Positions 35,641 to 47,088 are shown, counted from the first letter of the stretch. The stretch: 64,000 bases of DNA from Ipomoea triloba (GCF_003576645.1 NC_044920.1:5369421-5433420), one strand, 5' to 3'. The notes: generated by a model from the sequence alone, not told the origin. Numbers and translations are program-made.

Positions 35641-36298
35641 GGAGTTATGAAATTATTGAGTGTTTTTAATAATTATAAAATCTAGTTACTCCGTAACTAG
35701 ATCGCAGAATAAAAGGTCGTAAGTCCTGATCAGTAAAGCATGTGTTGTGAGACTTCCCTTTGAATTAAAGGATGAATTCTTGGAAATGGTAGTGTTATGT
35801 GCTGATGTCACTTATATACCATATGGTGTTGCTTCGTTGTTAATATGATTGCAGGTAGAATGCAACCGTTGGGTAAAGCTTACATTTTCTGAATATTATG
35901 TTGTTTTCGAAACCTTTGTTTACTTTCGAGTGACAATGGATTTCCTTACTTAGCCGTCGCGCTAACTACACTTCATTGTGTCCTTTATTAGATGCAGTCT
36001 AGCGTGGGCCCCTGTGGCCGATGAGCTCTGAATAGGATGGGAGTCGAGGTTGATGACTACTCTATCCTAGAATAAACTCCTTGGAAGGATTAGTTTCTAC
36101 ACGTACATTTGTATGTTGACACGGTTATTTGAGGTTGTAAGTTTAGCCTTAGCGTTTGGGTATAGGAGAGATACCTAAACGTGGCGGTAACACCCAGTTT
36201 TCTGTTGGTTAGATGCTTCCGCAATGTATTGTATTATTAGGGATTTTGTAATAAATCCAAGAGGTGAAAATTGGGGTGTTACATAGGCTTTGGCTGTT

Positions 36299-37427
36299 GA
36301 GATTAAGATGCCGGAGCAGCTGCTGGAACAGGGGATTTCTTGGATTTCCGAACTGGAGAAGTAACTGGTTTACTTGCTGAAGCAGGAGCAGGTGCTGGAT
36401 GGGCTGGAGCAATACTTCCAGTTCTGGATCGAGTCATACGTCCAGAAGTCATAGAGGAATACCTTTTGCGAGATCGGGTCTCAGATAAAATTACCACATC
36501 ATCGAGATCATCCATAATTTTGCGTTTGGCCGGAACAGACTTGGGTTCAGTCACTTTTTCTTTGCCTTTGCGAGACGACTTTTCAAAGGGTACTTGGACC
36601 ACGGGAACCGAGTCCGCTGGAGGTGTAGGTAAGCCGGCTACTAGATCAGGAAGAAGAGCTTCTTGTTCAGAGGTTGAGAGATTTGACACCTTGGCAGTGA
36701 TATTAAGCACAGAGATATCAGATGCCTCTGGAACAGAAGCTGGAGCAGGCGCTGGAGCTGTCGAAAATAAAACAGGGGCAGCTGGAGCAGATACAGAGTC
36801 CTCTGGATTTGATCCAGGCAGAGAGACAGGGACAGAAAGCGATGGTTCTGTTTCTGGCGCAGAGGATCCAGGCAATTCTCCAGTATATTTGATCAAGGAT
36901 AAAGGGGTAATGCTCATAACATCAGAGAAAAACATAGAAGGCATACGCAGAGGAAAATTAACAGAGCTTAAACGTGAAACATGCGATTTTAGCAGATGAG
37001 ATGGCAGATTATCAGAAAAAGCAAACTCCTTAGGAATAGGCATCGGGCCGGTGCCTTCTAGAGAAGAAGGGATAGAGGTTACCGTCGAGTAGGGCAGAGT
37101 GATCGCTATGGACTCCTTGGAATTTTTTGCGACTTCAATGTCGGTAAGAATCCGAGATTCATCCTCAATTTCTTTGTCAGAAATTGGATACGGTTCAGCA
37201 GCGACATGGGTTGCCATGGTGAGGATTTGCCGATACTCTTTTCCAGTGAGGTTGTCCAGGAGCCACGGATTGGCTTTGACTGTGGCTAAAACCCATTCTT
37301 CATCCGGTGGAGTGAGAGGAGCCGTGCCTTTGAGTACTTGTCGAAGGAGATCATCTCTCTCATCGGAGGTGACATAAAAAATGAACGGATTGTACGCTGG
37401 GGTTGAAGATGGAGGTGCCGACGCCAT
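36299..37427 (-). pseudogene. Copia env-like ORF, N-terminal half
   Basis: The frame is open from ATG 37427 (MASAPPSSTPAYNP) to a TAA at 36303-36305. It encodes about 375 residues: an acidic N-terminus, then Pro/Ala/Ser-rich low-complexity stretches and a basic Lys/Arg patch ('SSRKGKEKVTE', 'SRKRYSSMTSGRMTRSRTG'). The ORF is open upstream to 37583, but 37427 has a better context. The 219-aa plus-strand ORF over it is its shadow. The LTR insertion and a stop just before it separate this half from the other. Nuclear-localisation-like patches are inferred only from charge. Confidence 0.65.
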
Positions 37428-37795
37428 TGTTGAGCTCTCAAAGCTTTTCGGTGAGAAAGGAAGAGGAAGCCGATGGGAATAACGAGAGAGATGGGTAGGT
37501 GAGAGGACAAAAAGTGATAGGATAGTGATGTGATGTGACAAGGCTTTTAATTTGACGTGAGAGGATTGAGCTTTAGCAACCAACTCCCCTTTAAACTCGT
37601 GTAGTTGACCGAGAGAAAAAAATGGCTTCTAATGAAAAGAAGACTTTTTAAAGATTTGGGATTTTCACCGTTTTATCCAACAACTGGACTGACTTCTGGC
37701 ATACATCTGGTCCTGAGACAAAAGTAAAGTTATTAGAAAAAAAAAACTATATTAACCCATACATACCTGGTATTTTATTGGTGGTAAGGATAGGC

Positions 37796-40143
37796 TTAAT
37801 TTGGAAATTTGCACACTCCCAGAGCTGCACGTAAGATTTCAAAACGTGATTGATCCAGCGGTTTCGTAAAGAGATCTGCGAGATTTTTTTCTGTTGATAT
37901 GTAGTCTAGTTCTATCTCTTTGTCCTCGACTAACTCCCGGATGAAATGATGCCTGATGTCAATGGGCTTCGTTCTGGAGTGTTGAACAGGATTTTTGCTG
38001 ATATTTATTGCACTGGTGTTGTCACAGAAGAGTGTCATAACATCCTGATCTATGCCATAATCTGTGAGCATCTGACGCATCCATAAGAGTTGAGTGCAAC
38101 AACTTCCTGCAGCTATGTATTCTGCTTCAGCTGTACTTAGAGATATGGAATTTTGCTTTTTACTTAGCCAGGAGACTAAGTTTTTCCCAATGAAAAAACA
38201 ACCACCTGAAGTACTTTTTCGATCATCAGCGTTGCCTGCCCAGTCAGCATCACTGAATCCTGCAAGATTTAGATTAGTTTCATTTGAAAACCATATACCG
38301 TAGTTTACTGTACCTTTTACGTATTTTATAATATGTTTCACGGCCTTGAGATGTGATTCCTTTGGATCTGCTTAATATCTGGCGCACATGCCGACACTGA
38401 GCATAATATCTGGTCTACTTGCTGTAAGGTAGAACAGACTACCAATCATGCTACGGTATAACGTAGGGTCCACTGACTTGCCTTTTTCATCCTTGAACAG
38501 TTTCGTGGAAGTTGATATTGGAGTTCTAGCATCCTTTGCTGTTTCTAGACCAAATTTGGTTAGCAAATTTTTTGCATATTTTTCTTGAGATATAAAGATA
38601 CCCTCACCTGTTTGTGTTACCTGTAACCCTAGAAAATAGGTGAGCACGCCGATCATGCTCATTTCAAACTCCTTTTGCATTACTTTCACCAGTGCATCTG
38701 TTTCACCTGCTTTGGTAGATCCAAAAACAATATCATCTACATAGACCTGAGCAATAGTAATATGATTACCTGACCTTTTGATAAACAACGTTTTGTCTAC
38801 TCCCCCTCTTTTGTAGTCATGTTGCAGTAGATATTGTGTGAGCCTTTCATACCATGCCCTTGGGGCTTGTTTAAGTCCGTACAATGCTTTGTCCAGCTTG
38901 TATACATAGTCTGGATGAGTTGGATCTTCAAATCCTTTGGGCTGTGCTACATAAATATCTTCATTCAGATATCCGTTTAGAAATTCCGTTTTGACGTCCA
39001 TTTGATATAGCTTGATTTGGAGTGCACAAGCAATGGATAGTAGGAGACGTATAGATTCTAGACGAGCTACTGGAGCAAATGTTTCATCGTAGTCGATGCC
39101 TTCAATTTGTGAGTATCCATGTGCTACCAATCTAGCTTTGTTTCGGGCAATGTTACCAGATGAGTCTGTCTTGTTTCGAAATATCCATTTTGTACCTACA
39201 ACATTAACACCGTGAGGTTTTGGAACAAGATTACATACCTTATTTCTTTCAAATTGGCCGAGTTCTTCCTGCATGGCCTTGATCCAGTGTTCATCCTGTA
39301 GTGCTTCCTTAACATTCTTTGGTTCGATTTTCGATGTGTAGCATGCGTACCCTGCAAGTTCAACATAGTCACGTTTTTTACCTCGTGTTCTAACTCTAGA
39401 GCTGGGATCTCCAATAATGTTCTGTATTGGATGATTTCTTTGTATCCGTGTTGGAGCGTCTATAGTTGAACCTGGAGTTGTATCTGGATTATAGGCCTGT
39501 ATTAGGTGTAGAGGGTTCTGATGCGGTAGCTGGAGATTCCGGTCCCCGCTTGGTAATGAATCTGGAGAACTGGGTAGAGACTCTAGATTACTTGAAGACG
39601 CTGAATTATCTGTTGGGGTGGCTGGAGTAAGCTCAGGAGATTCTGGATTATTTGTGGAGTAGTCCAGTTGAGATCGAGGTATTTGAAAGATGTCTTCTGG
39701 TTGATCATCTACCACCACGTTTGCAGATTCCATGACCGCTTTAGTGACTTTGTTGTAGACCCGATAAGCCCGGCTATTGTGTGAATAACCTAAGAATATA
39801 CCCTCGTCGCTTTTTGGTTCGAACTTTGCCGTGGGAGTCCTATCCTTCAAGATGAAACACTGTGAGCCAAATATGTGGAAATATTTAAGGTTTGGCTTTT
39901 TACCTTTCCAGATTTCATAAGGAGTTTTGTTTGTGCCAGGACGAAGATAGACTCTGTTGATGGTGTGACAGAAGTACTCGTCCCATTTCTTGAATAGTCC
40001 GGTTTTTGCGTTCCACCACTCCATTTTGTTGAGGTGTTTTTGGTGCTGAGTATTCATGGGTGATGCCATACTTGTTACAAAATTCATCGAACGAGCTGTT
40101 GTCGAATTCACGTCCGTGATCACTTCGGATTCTGACTATTGGC
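37796..40143 (-). pseudogene. Copia pol: integrase end, RT and RNase H
   Basis: The segment 38372-40123 contains, from the N-terminus, the end of the integrase ('[19 protein letters not shown]', '[12 protein letters not shown]'), a Ser/Pro linker and the RT domain ('[16 protein letters not shown]', '[18 protein letters not shown]', catalytic 'YVDDIVFG' at about 38736, '[17 protein letters not shown]'). RNase H is in another frame at 37796-38341 ('DADWAGNADDRKSTSGG', 'STAEAEYIAA', 'HHFIRELVEDKEI'). A stop/shift near 38345-38372 and a shift near 40123-40144 break the polyprotein. All key acidic residues remain. Confidence 0.88.
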
Positions 40144-40890
40144 TCATTTTTCGTTTTCTGAAGTTTTGAAAGCTTCGAAGGTTTCAGATTTTTCCCTGAG
40201 AAAAGTCACCCAAGAAAACCTTGAATAGTCATCAACACAAAGTAGAATATACCTCTTACCTCCAATGCTTTCGGTCTGAGTAGGACCCATGAGATCCATG
40301 TGGATCAGCTCCAGGCAGTGTTTGGTGTTGATTTCTTTTATAGTTGGATGAGATGTTCTCGTCTGTTTCCCAACTTGACACGCTCCACAAATACCTTCGG
40401 AGTCGGATTTGATATCTGGTAGTCCTATCACCGCTTGAGTTCTGATCAGTTTGTCGAGCGAGCGATAGTTCAGGTGTCCCAATTTTTGATGCCAGAGTTC
40501 AGCTTCATTCATGCTGGACCTGCAGCATGTGACATCACTGGTTAAGACATAACAGTTATCAGTAGAACGCTTAGCTTCCATGATGCATTGTTTTTGGGTG
40601 TCTAGGACATTACAGCTGTCTTTTGTGAGGTTAACCTTCCAGTCTTGATCGCAGAGTTGGCTTATGCTGATGAGGTTTGCACGTAACCCATTGACAAGTA
40701 GCAGTCTTTAGAGTTTAGGTAATCCAGCAACATTTAGTGTACCAACTCCAACGATTTTCCCTTTAACCCCATCGCCAAAAGTCACTTCACCTGTACTTTC
40801 TTTGATGTTGTTCAGGAAGTTGATATTTCCCGTCATGTGGCGAGAACAGCCACTGTCAAAATACCACCTTTCTTCTCTACCTGAGGATTT
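40144..40890 (-). pseudogene. Copia pol: protease and integrase N-terminal and core
   Basis: A DSG protease motif ('FDSGCSRHMTG') is seen on the minus strand at about 40826-40858. The GAG-pre-integrase zinc site follows ('LWHQKLGHLNYRSL', then 'CGACQVGKQTRTSH'), then the start of the integrase core with 'HMDLMGP' and 'DDYSRFSWVTFLR'. The second Asp and Glu region lies across a frameshift near 40085-40144. A stop occurs near 40710. The order protease-integrase-RT agrees with Copia. Confidence 0.83.
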
Positions 40891-40965
40891 TGTTAGAAGA
40901 GAGACATGACAGATGTAATCAGACTTTCTTACCTAAACCTGTTTGGTGAACGGAGTGATGAACTT

Positions 40966-41560
40966 CTATTTGTACTTTTCGACCCTTTGATCTTTGTAGA
41001 AGTAGAAACACTCTGGTCTGGTGTGTCCTCGAATCCTGCAATAATGACAAATAGGGTTATAAGGTTTAGAGATACGTTTATACTTCAAGACCATATTGCG
41101 ACGATGCCTTGCTGAGTTCATATGCCTTGCTGTACTAGCTTCTGGAGTATCTTCTAGAGCTGGTCCAGTGGCTTTGACAAAGATAGTTTGCCCATTGTTA
41201 TTGTCTCCGGTGAAGCCAAGACCATATTTGGTAGTTGATTGCCGACTTGTGTCAAGAATTTCATCAAGTGTTGATGTGGTGTCCATCATCTGGATTTGCT
41301 TCTTAAGAGAACTTAATTCCTGTGTAAGCTTGACCACATCCTGGTTCAGCTTGGCTTCTCGTTCAGAAGCTGCTTTGAGTTGTAGATCTCTTTGACTTAT
41401 TTGATCTTTGTATACATTGATGGCTTTTTCTGATATCCCTACTTGACTACACAAGTTACGATTTGCCTTAAGTAAACATTCCCAATTTGAATACAACTTT
41501 TTATACTCGGTTTCATAAGAAAAAGCAGGGGCTTCAAGATCTTCTGACGAGTTGTAGTCA
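40966..41560 (-). pseudogene. Copia gag C-terminal part: coiled coil and second zinc knuckle
   Basis: The 176-aa open frame has a heptad-like helix ('EREAKLNQDVVKLTQELSSL') and a CX2CX4HX4C knuckle ('CHYCRIRGHTRPEC') near its end, just before the protease. An extended gag with a coiled coil is a hallmark of Sireviruses. A stop at 41566-41568 separates it from the preceding knuckle segment. Confidence 0.75.
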
Positions 41561-41565
41561 CAACC

Positions 41566-42709
41566 TTACGAGTCAGCTAGATCTTCATCTTCATCTTCTG
41601 GATCAGTTGTAATCCTGGCCGTGAAAGCAACAAAATTGCCAGTAATCTCTTCTGTATCAGCTTCAACTTCTGGGTCAGCTTCATCATCGCTCCATGTTAG
41701 AGCTGCCATTGATTTTTTCCTTCGCAAGTAGGTGGGACATTCAGCCTGAACATGTCCGTAGCCTTCGCACTCATAGCACTTGTATGTTTTTGCCACTTGT
41801 TCTTTCTCGAGGTTGGGTTGTTCGTGATGCAGACGGTTGTGTTGTACGAGACGCAGTGGGCTTGTAATTTGATCCACTCGTTGTTGAATTAGATTTTGAT
41901 CCATTGAAGTTTTGAGGTCTGTTACCGCGGAAGCTATTCTTTTGTTTGACCTGTTTCAAGATTTTATTGAAATGTTTGGTTAACAAAACAACTGGATCAT
42001 CATCCTCGATTTCGTCTAGATCTGGTACAGTACCCTGTTCGTCAGCTGTGAAGGCAACATTCTTTTGTTTTCTAGAATGGTCAGTCAATATTTCCATCTC
42101 ATAAGTTTTGAGGTTACCCATAAGTTGAGCCAAGCTTTGGTCTTCCCACCCGAAATGTTCTTGTATAGCAGTTACCTTCATCCTGAACCGAGGCGGGAGA
42201 GAACGGAGAACCTTTTTGATCAGTTTTTGTTGTGAAAATGGTTCACCCAGAGTGACAGCACGATTAGCAATCTCTTGAACTCGTTCGTTGAAGCTTACTA
42301 TGTTTTCATCCTCATTCATACGTAAGTCTTCAAAATCACTCTGGACTAGTTGAAGTTTGGACTGCTTGACCGACTTCGTGCCTTTATAAGTGGTCTCTAA
42401 AATTTCCCAAGCTTCTTTAGCAGTGTCACAACCTGTAATCAAGTTAAATTGACTTTCATGTATTAAAGAAAATATAATATCTAAGGCTTTAGCGTTAAAG
42501 CTTGCTGTAATAGTCTTTGTAGCATCCCATTCAACTTCTGGTTTTAACACCTTTGGATCTCCTTCTTTTTCACCGTCTTTTGTAGGAAGAACCCATCCGG
42601 ATAACACTGTTTTCCATACACCTTGAGCCCTCAGATGTGTTCTGGTGCGAGCTTTCCAGTACGCATAGTTTTCTCCGGTTAGTTCTGGAGGAGGTCGGTG
42701 CTTATCCAT
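41566..42709 (-). pseudogene. Copia gag: UBN2-type domain and first zinc knuckle
   Basis: Gag forms the particle shell around element RNA. From ATG 42709 (MDKHRPPPELTGENYAYW) the frame runs to 41771 and covers the UBN2-type gag domain ('WKARTRTHLRAQGVWKTV', 'KEAWEILETTYKGT', 'VLRSLPPRFRMKVTAI'). A frameshift near 41880-41900 leads to a second open frame (41566-41904) with the knuckle 'CYECEGYGHVQAEC' and a short acidic tail. An ATG 30 codons upstream (42799) exists, but 42709 matches the usual Copia start. Confidence 0.85.
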
Positions 42710-42837
42710 TCTAGAGTACTTAACACACAGTGAGATGAATAAAATAGCGTATAGCCAAAACAGTAAAGCACTGTGAAATTGTAAGTTCAAGAAACACAAT
42801 TTCGAAGCCAGATCGGTTAGACTAATAACTTAAGTCC

Positions 42838-42853
42838 CCAGGCTCTAATACCA
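42838..42853 (-). other. Copia primer binding site (initiator tRNA-Met)
   Basis: On the minus strand TGGTATTAGAGCCTGG lies two bases inside the 5' LTR. It differs by one base from the usual TGGTATCAGAGC of plant Copia elements. Confidence 0.9.
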
Positions 42854-42855
42854 AT

Positions 42856-43646
42856 TGAAATTGTATTGTGCGTCTTGAATGTACAATTTAGCTAAAAGTT
42901 CCAACTTTATTTTAAAGGAAATATTTATCTGAAAGAAATAAACTATAAAAAACAGATAAATAAACAACAAGAAAATAAAGCGATAAAAAGGAACCAGACA
43001 CCAGAATTGATCACGCAGTTCGGAGCTCCACTCCTACATCTGCGGGGCACTTCACGTCAGCCCAATCCACTAGATGATCACAAGGGTTACAAGGAGTCTA
43101 ACCACAACCATCATATACTAATGGTTACAAAAACAAACTCCTAGCTAAGCCTTCCTCATCTTGGAGCTAACACTGTGCAGTACATCATGATTCACCAACA
43201 CGGCTGAATCTTCAAGCAACCAGAGATAAGAACAAGTGAAGAACTGTAGAGAAACCAATATGAAAACCTCTTTATAGAATCTGATTCGTGAGAGCAATGG
43301 GAGTGGGATTTAGAATAATAAAATGGCGTATTGAATCCCATGTAATAGAGCTATATTTATAGCCAAGCCATTAACCAACCTTCCCTTAATGTTTGCAGCT
43401 GAAAACCACTCCAAATAAGGATAAGCTATAGGATTAGATCAGAGTAAAGTGAGGATCATGATGACTGAATTCTGATTTGAATAAATCCTGTCCACTGGAC
43501 TACTCGCTGGCACTGCTCCAGAGTATGTGAGAAAAAACTGCTTTTAACCAAGAAAACGGACCAACCTACCTAATAACACCTTATGTTTTTGACTAATAAT
43601 TAAGCCAATAAAAAATGGTCCAAAGAGTATCCTTTGTACACTAACA
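42856..43646 (-). repeat. Copia 5' LTR
   Basis: 791 bp, bordered by TG and CA; pairs with 29236-30026. Confidence 0.93.
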
Positions 43647-44291
43647 AAAGGAGGATATATCAATAATATAGGTTGCTCTCCCTTTCAAGCAGAAGCCCGG
43701 GCATTACTGAGAGGGATACAATTGGCTGCATCCAAAGGCTTCAAAAAGGTCATTTTCGAAGTTGATTCTAAAGATATTGGCCCTGTTTGGTAAATAATCA
43801 GCCTATCAGCCAATTTTGGCTTATTTGACCACTATTAGTTGTTTGGTTAATAAGCTTTTTGTAACTCCAAAATACTAAAATTCAAAAGGCTACTCAAAGC
43901 AGCCTTTTCAATTAGCTTTTTGAGAAAAGAAATTATATCAAACAGCTATCAGCTTTATCAAACAATTTTCTACAATCAGCTAATATTATCAACAAATCAT
44001 ACCTTCTAACCCAAACAACCAACCCAATCAGCCAACAACCATTTACCAAACAGGGCCATTGTAAAAGGACTGAGCGGCGTTTGCAGCACGGATAGTGTGA
44101 CTTGCAACATACTGCAGGCTTGTAAGCAGGAGCTAAGCAACTTTGATGATTGAAAGATCGTGGCAGCGACAAGAGAACAAAATTCAATAGCAGACAATCT
44201 AGCTAGGCTTGCTAAGAATTTCCCCAGAGGAATGCATGTCCTACTCGATCCCTCGGAGGAGGCTATCATCCTTTTAGAGGATGATATATAG
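43647..44291 (+). pseudogene. RNase H-like relic (LINE or RVT_3 family)
   Basis: The frame from about 43652 reads 'GGYINNIGCSPFQAEARALL' and then 'IQLAASKGFKKVIFEVDSKD', as in plant RVT_3/LINE RNase H, with acidic positions E and D kept. It is interrupted at 43779 by a 279-bp MITE and continues in the same frame at 44061 ('VKGLSGVCSTDS', 'SIADNLARLAKNFPRG') to TAG 44289-44291, apart from one TGA near 44151. The 5' side was cut by the Copia insertion. Whether it was a LINE tail or a host RNase H-type gene is open; no poly-A tract follows directly. Confidence 0.75.
43779..44057. mobile_element. MITE, 279 bp, ATT target duplication
   Basis: Ends GGCCCTGTTTGGTAAAT and its exact complement ATTTACCAAACAGGGCC. 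ATT stands on both sides (43776-43778 and 44058-44060). A 3-bp target duplication and GG-CCTGTTTGG ends suggest PIF/Harbinger type. The interior is AGC/GCT-rich and partly self-complementary. Confidence 0.85.
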
Positions 44292-44372
44292 AGACGGCTT
44301 TCCACAATGGTTAAATGTGATGAACTCTAGCTAGTCCTTGTATACCATGCACTGGTGTCCCCCTTCCATTAC

Positions 44373-44427
<55 letters not shown>

Positions 44428-45281
44428 TAGAACGCAAAAGTAGGTTTGGCAATGGTACGTAATGGGATAATAAGTGTATATTCAAACACTAGCTTTTTAT
44501 TTTTAAAACATCAATAAATGATCCGTATTGTATGGCTTGAGTGTGCCATTTTTTGCCATATGAGGAAATCTTAAAGTTTTCGATTTTTTTTTTAAAAAAA
44601 ATAGATTACGTAATAATATTTCATTTAATAATGCAATCTAACATCAGATCTAATAATTTGCGATTAGTTAATTTTTATTTAATTTGTATTAAAAATTTTG
44701 ATATTTTATCACGTGTAATAAGCACAATATTATGTATACGAATTATCACAACTAGTAGTATACAAGTCTTGTCAGGCAAGACATTTATGAATTTTATTAG
44801 GAGTAATTAATTGTCCGAATTACTATTTCTACAATCTTATGGACTATTTGGTTGATTGTACTTAGAATTCCTTTTCAATAATAATAATTACTCCTCTGTC
44901 CCATTTTACTTATCCTATTTACTATTTTTACTATTCATGGGTCAAACCAACTCTTTCTTATTCACTTATTTTATTTAGTAATTTTTTATTATTTTTAAAT
45001 TTATTTTTTGTGTGTTTAATAGCACTTTTAATTTAGTTTCTAAATATATAAATTTTATATATTAATGCTAAACTTAATATTATGAAAAATTGGATTAAAA
45101 ATTACTTCAGTCAATCATCGTTAAACGAACCACACAACCAGTTTGAAAATTACAATTCAATTACAACTGAATTAAGTTCAACCACAAATCCCTGAGATTA
45201 TTTATATGCCTCGAGCGATGGCTTCTCCTTCCCTTCACAACACTTCAATAAAGCTTAGTTTTCTCTGATCAGAACACAGGC
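44292..45281. other. Spacer and presumed upstream region of the GH3 pseudogene
   Basis: Contains an (AAT)n run at about 44378-44427 and AT-rich DNA. No ORF with a domain. The 200 bases before 45282 are the expected promoter and leader of the GH3 copy; no clear TATA box can be singled out. Confidence 0.5.
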
Positions 45282-45677
45282 ATGAAAAATGTTGAAAGAG
45301 CTCTGCCGCCGCCATTGTTGGGGCTTCTGTTACTGCTACTATGTTCATCATGCGCCATGGCGGCGCGTGTGCCGGCGGGATACATGAAATACAAGGATCC
45401 GACTCGGCCGATCTCGGCGAGGATTGGAGACTTGATTGGGCGGATGAGTTAGGAGGAGAAGATCGGGCAAATGGCGCAGCTGGATCGCGAAGGCCTCACG
45501 CCGGAGATCATGAGGGATTACTCCATTGGCAGTGTGTTGAGCGGCGGCGGAAGCGTGCCAAAGGAGGAAGCCACGGCGGCGGAATGGGTGGAGATGGTGA
45601 ACCGGTTCCAAAACGGTTCGCTGTCGAGCCGGCTAGGGATTCCGATGATATATGGGATTGATGCTGTTCATGGGAAT

Positions 45678-45944
45678 AACAACGTCTACAAGGCTACTAT
45701 TTTTCCCCACAATATTGGATTGGGTGAAACAAGGTAAGCTCTTTTCCATCTTTACCTTCTCAATTTTTAATTTGTTTGTTTCACTTCTTCAATTATAAGC
45801 AATCTAAGTTTTACAATGTCTACAAGGCTACTATTTTTCCCCACAGTATTGGATTGGGTGCAACAAGGTAAGCTCTTTTCCATCTTGACCTTCTCAATTT
45901 TTAATTTGTTTGTTTCACTTCTTCAATTATAAGCAATCTAAGTT
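45678..45944 (+). repeat. 133-bp tandem duplication of exon 1 end and intron start
   Basis: The segment 45678-45810, including the last 56 bases of exon 1 and its donor, repeats at 45812-45944 with a few changes (for example GGTGAAACAAGG against GGTGCAACAAGG). The second copy adds a second candidate donor. Confidence 0.9.
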
Positions 45945-46134
45945 TTTTTTTTTTTTTTTTAGTACTACTGACTCTGTTACAATATAGTATATGTTCATAA
46001 CTACTTTCTCAACCTACTGAAGCACAAAGAGTCAACAGTTGCCTCCACTGAAGCTCGAACCCACTCCGATCCCATCATCCATGTGGAAGTGTAAACCGGG
46101 ACACTGGGTGCTACTAGACCACAAGGTCTTTGGC
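45945..46134 (-). mobile_element. tRNA-derived SINE with 16-bp TSD
   Basis: Minus-strand SINE of 190 bp. The direct repeat ATAAGCAATCTAAGTT stands at 45929-45944 and 46135-46150. The A-box-like TTGTGGTCTAGTAGC (46110-46124) and the B-box-like GGGTTCGAGCTTC (46050-46062) precede an A tail (T run from 45945). It sits in intron 1 of the GH3 pseudogene. The family differs from the SINE at 6192. Confidence 0.9.
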
Positions 46135-46639
46135 ATAAGCAATCTAAGTTGGTTTACCTATTTATGGTTTTTTCTTACTAAGGTCGCAATGCATAGTTTA
46201 CCTAACTAGTACACACCTTCAAATAGTGCCTATGAATTTATCGTGTCAAATACAATTTATAAAATAAAATGTACAACTTTAGAAAATATAAGCCATTATA
46301 TAAAATAACAATTTTCTTATTATTAAAACTATTTTATATATTAATTGGTAAACTCTATTAGATCTGATATTATTGAATACTAATAATTACACTCAATGAC
46401 TCAAAGGTTGTTGTCACTTAAAAAGCATGCTTATCTAACTAATAAAAAAGTTATGACCTAGCTAGTCTATGTGAGCTAAAAAATTGCTAGTAACAGTTAA
46501 AATTGTTACATATACATCTAAGTACCTTTATGGTTAAGCAATAAATTCAGATATCCAATAATAAAGCAAAACTATTACTTAGCTTACATGTATTAAAATC
46601 ATATACACGCAACCCATGGTTGCATCACTATATTTATAA

Positions 46640-47088
46640 GGCAAAAACTTGTGTGAGACCATCTCACCATGAGACGAGTCGGGTCGGGTTGGGTCAAGAT
46701 GCAAATGTAACACTTATATGAACAAATGTCATACTTATATGCTCAAATGTAATACTAATCAGGAATAAAATTTTTGTGACTTATAAAGGTAAATGTAATA
46801 CTTTTAAGGGAAAATACAATAGTTTTACATTTCGATTTAAAAGAATTACTTTTTTCCTCAAAAGTATTATATTTGCCAGGGCACTTGTCAACATTACTTA
46901 TTATGAAAAATGTATTACTTTTTCTCTTATAAGTAACAAAAATTGTATTCTTGATTAGTGTTATATTTGAACATATAATTAAGTATGACATTTGCACATA
47001 TAAGTATGACGTTTGCATGATGCTTTGACCCGACCCGACCCGTCTCACGAATAAGGATCCGTGAGACGGTCTCACACAAGTGTGACCC
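46640..47088. mobile_element. MULE-type MITE copy 1, 9-bp TSD
   Basis: 449 bp, nearly fully foldback. The ends carry ACTTGTGTGAGACC with GGGTCGGGTC subterminal parts. TATTTATAA stands on both sides (46631-46639 and 47089-47097). The GH3 duplicate at about 21878-21890 has the uninterrupted site (CTATATTTATAATTGCTC). A 9-bp duplication fits Mutator-like elements. No ORF of its own. Confidence 0.92.

Larger units (their letters stand above)
31597..36283. mobile_element. Solo Gypsy-type LTR inserted in the env-like ORF
   Basis: The insert starts TGTAACCCCTCGG and ends GGGGTGTTACA, and is bordered by the 5-bp duplication TAGGC (31592-31596 and 36284-36288). TG...CA ends plus a 5-bp duplication with no internal gag/pol indicate a solo LTR. 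GTAACA-type ends resemble the long LTRs of Tekay/Del chromoviruses, but orientation is not settled. About 1952 bp of the stated length is an assembly duplicate (see 33498-35448), leaving about 2.7 kb. A related diverged copy lies at 53729. Confidence 0.8.
29236..43646 (-). mobile_element. Sirevirus-like Copia retrotransposon with env-like ORF
   Basis: Two 791-bp LTRs bound an internal region read on the minus strand in the order PBS, gag, second zinc knuckle, protease, integrase, RT, RNase H, envelope-like ORF, PPT. The order integrase before RT defines Copia. A third ORF after RNase H plus a long gag with coiled coil is the layout of the Sirevirus lineage. The flanks AAATG (29231-29235) and AAAGG (43647-43651) are a target duplication with one change. 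The LTRs differ at about eight places by eye, so insertion was recent, yet the ORFs are interrupted and a solo LTR sits inside the env-like ORF. Confidence 0.9.

Noticed and set aside
36340..36999. 219-aa plus-strand ORF
   Set aside because: It is the antisense shadow of the low-complexity env-like ORF of the Copia element.
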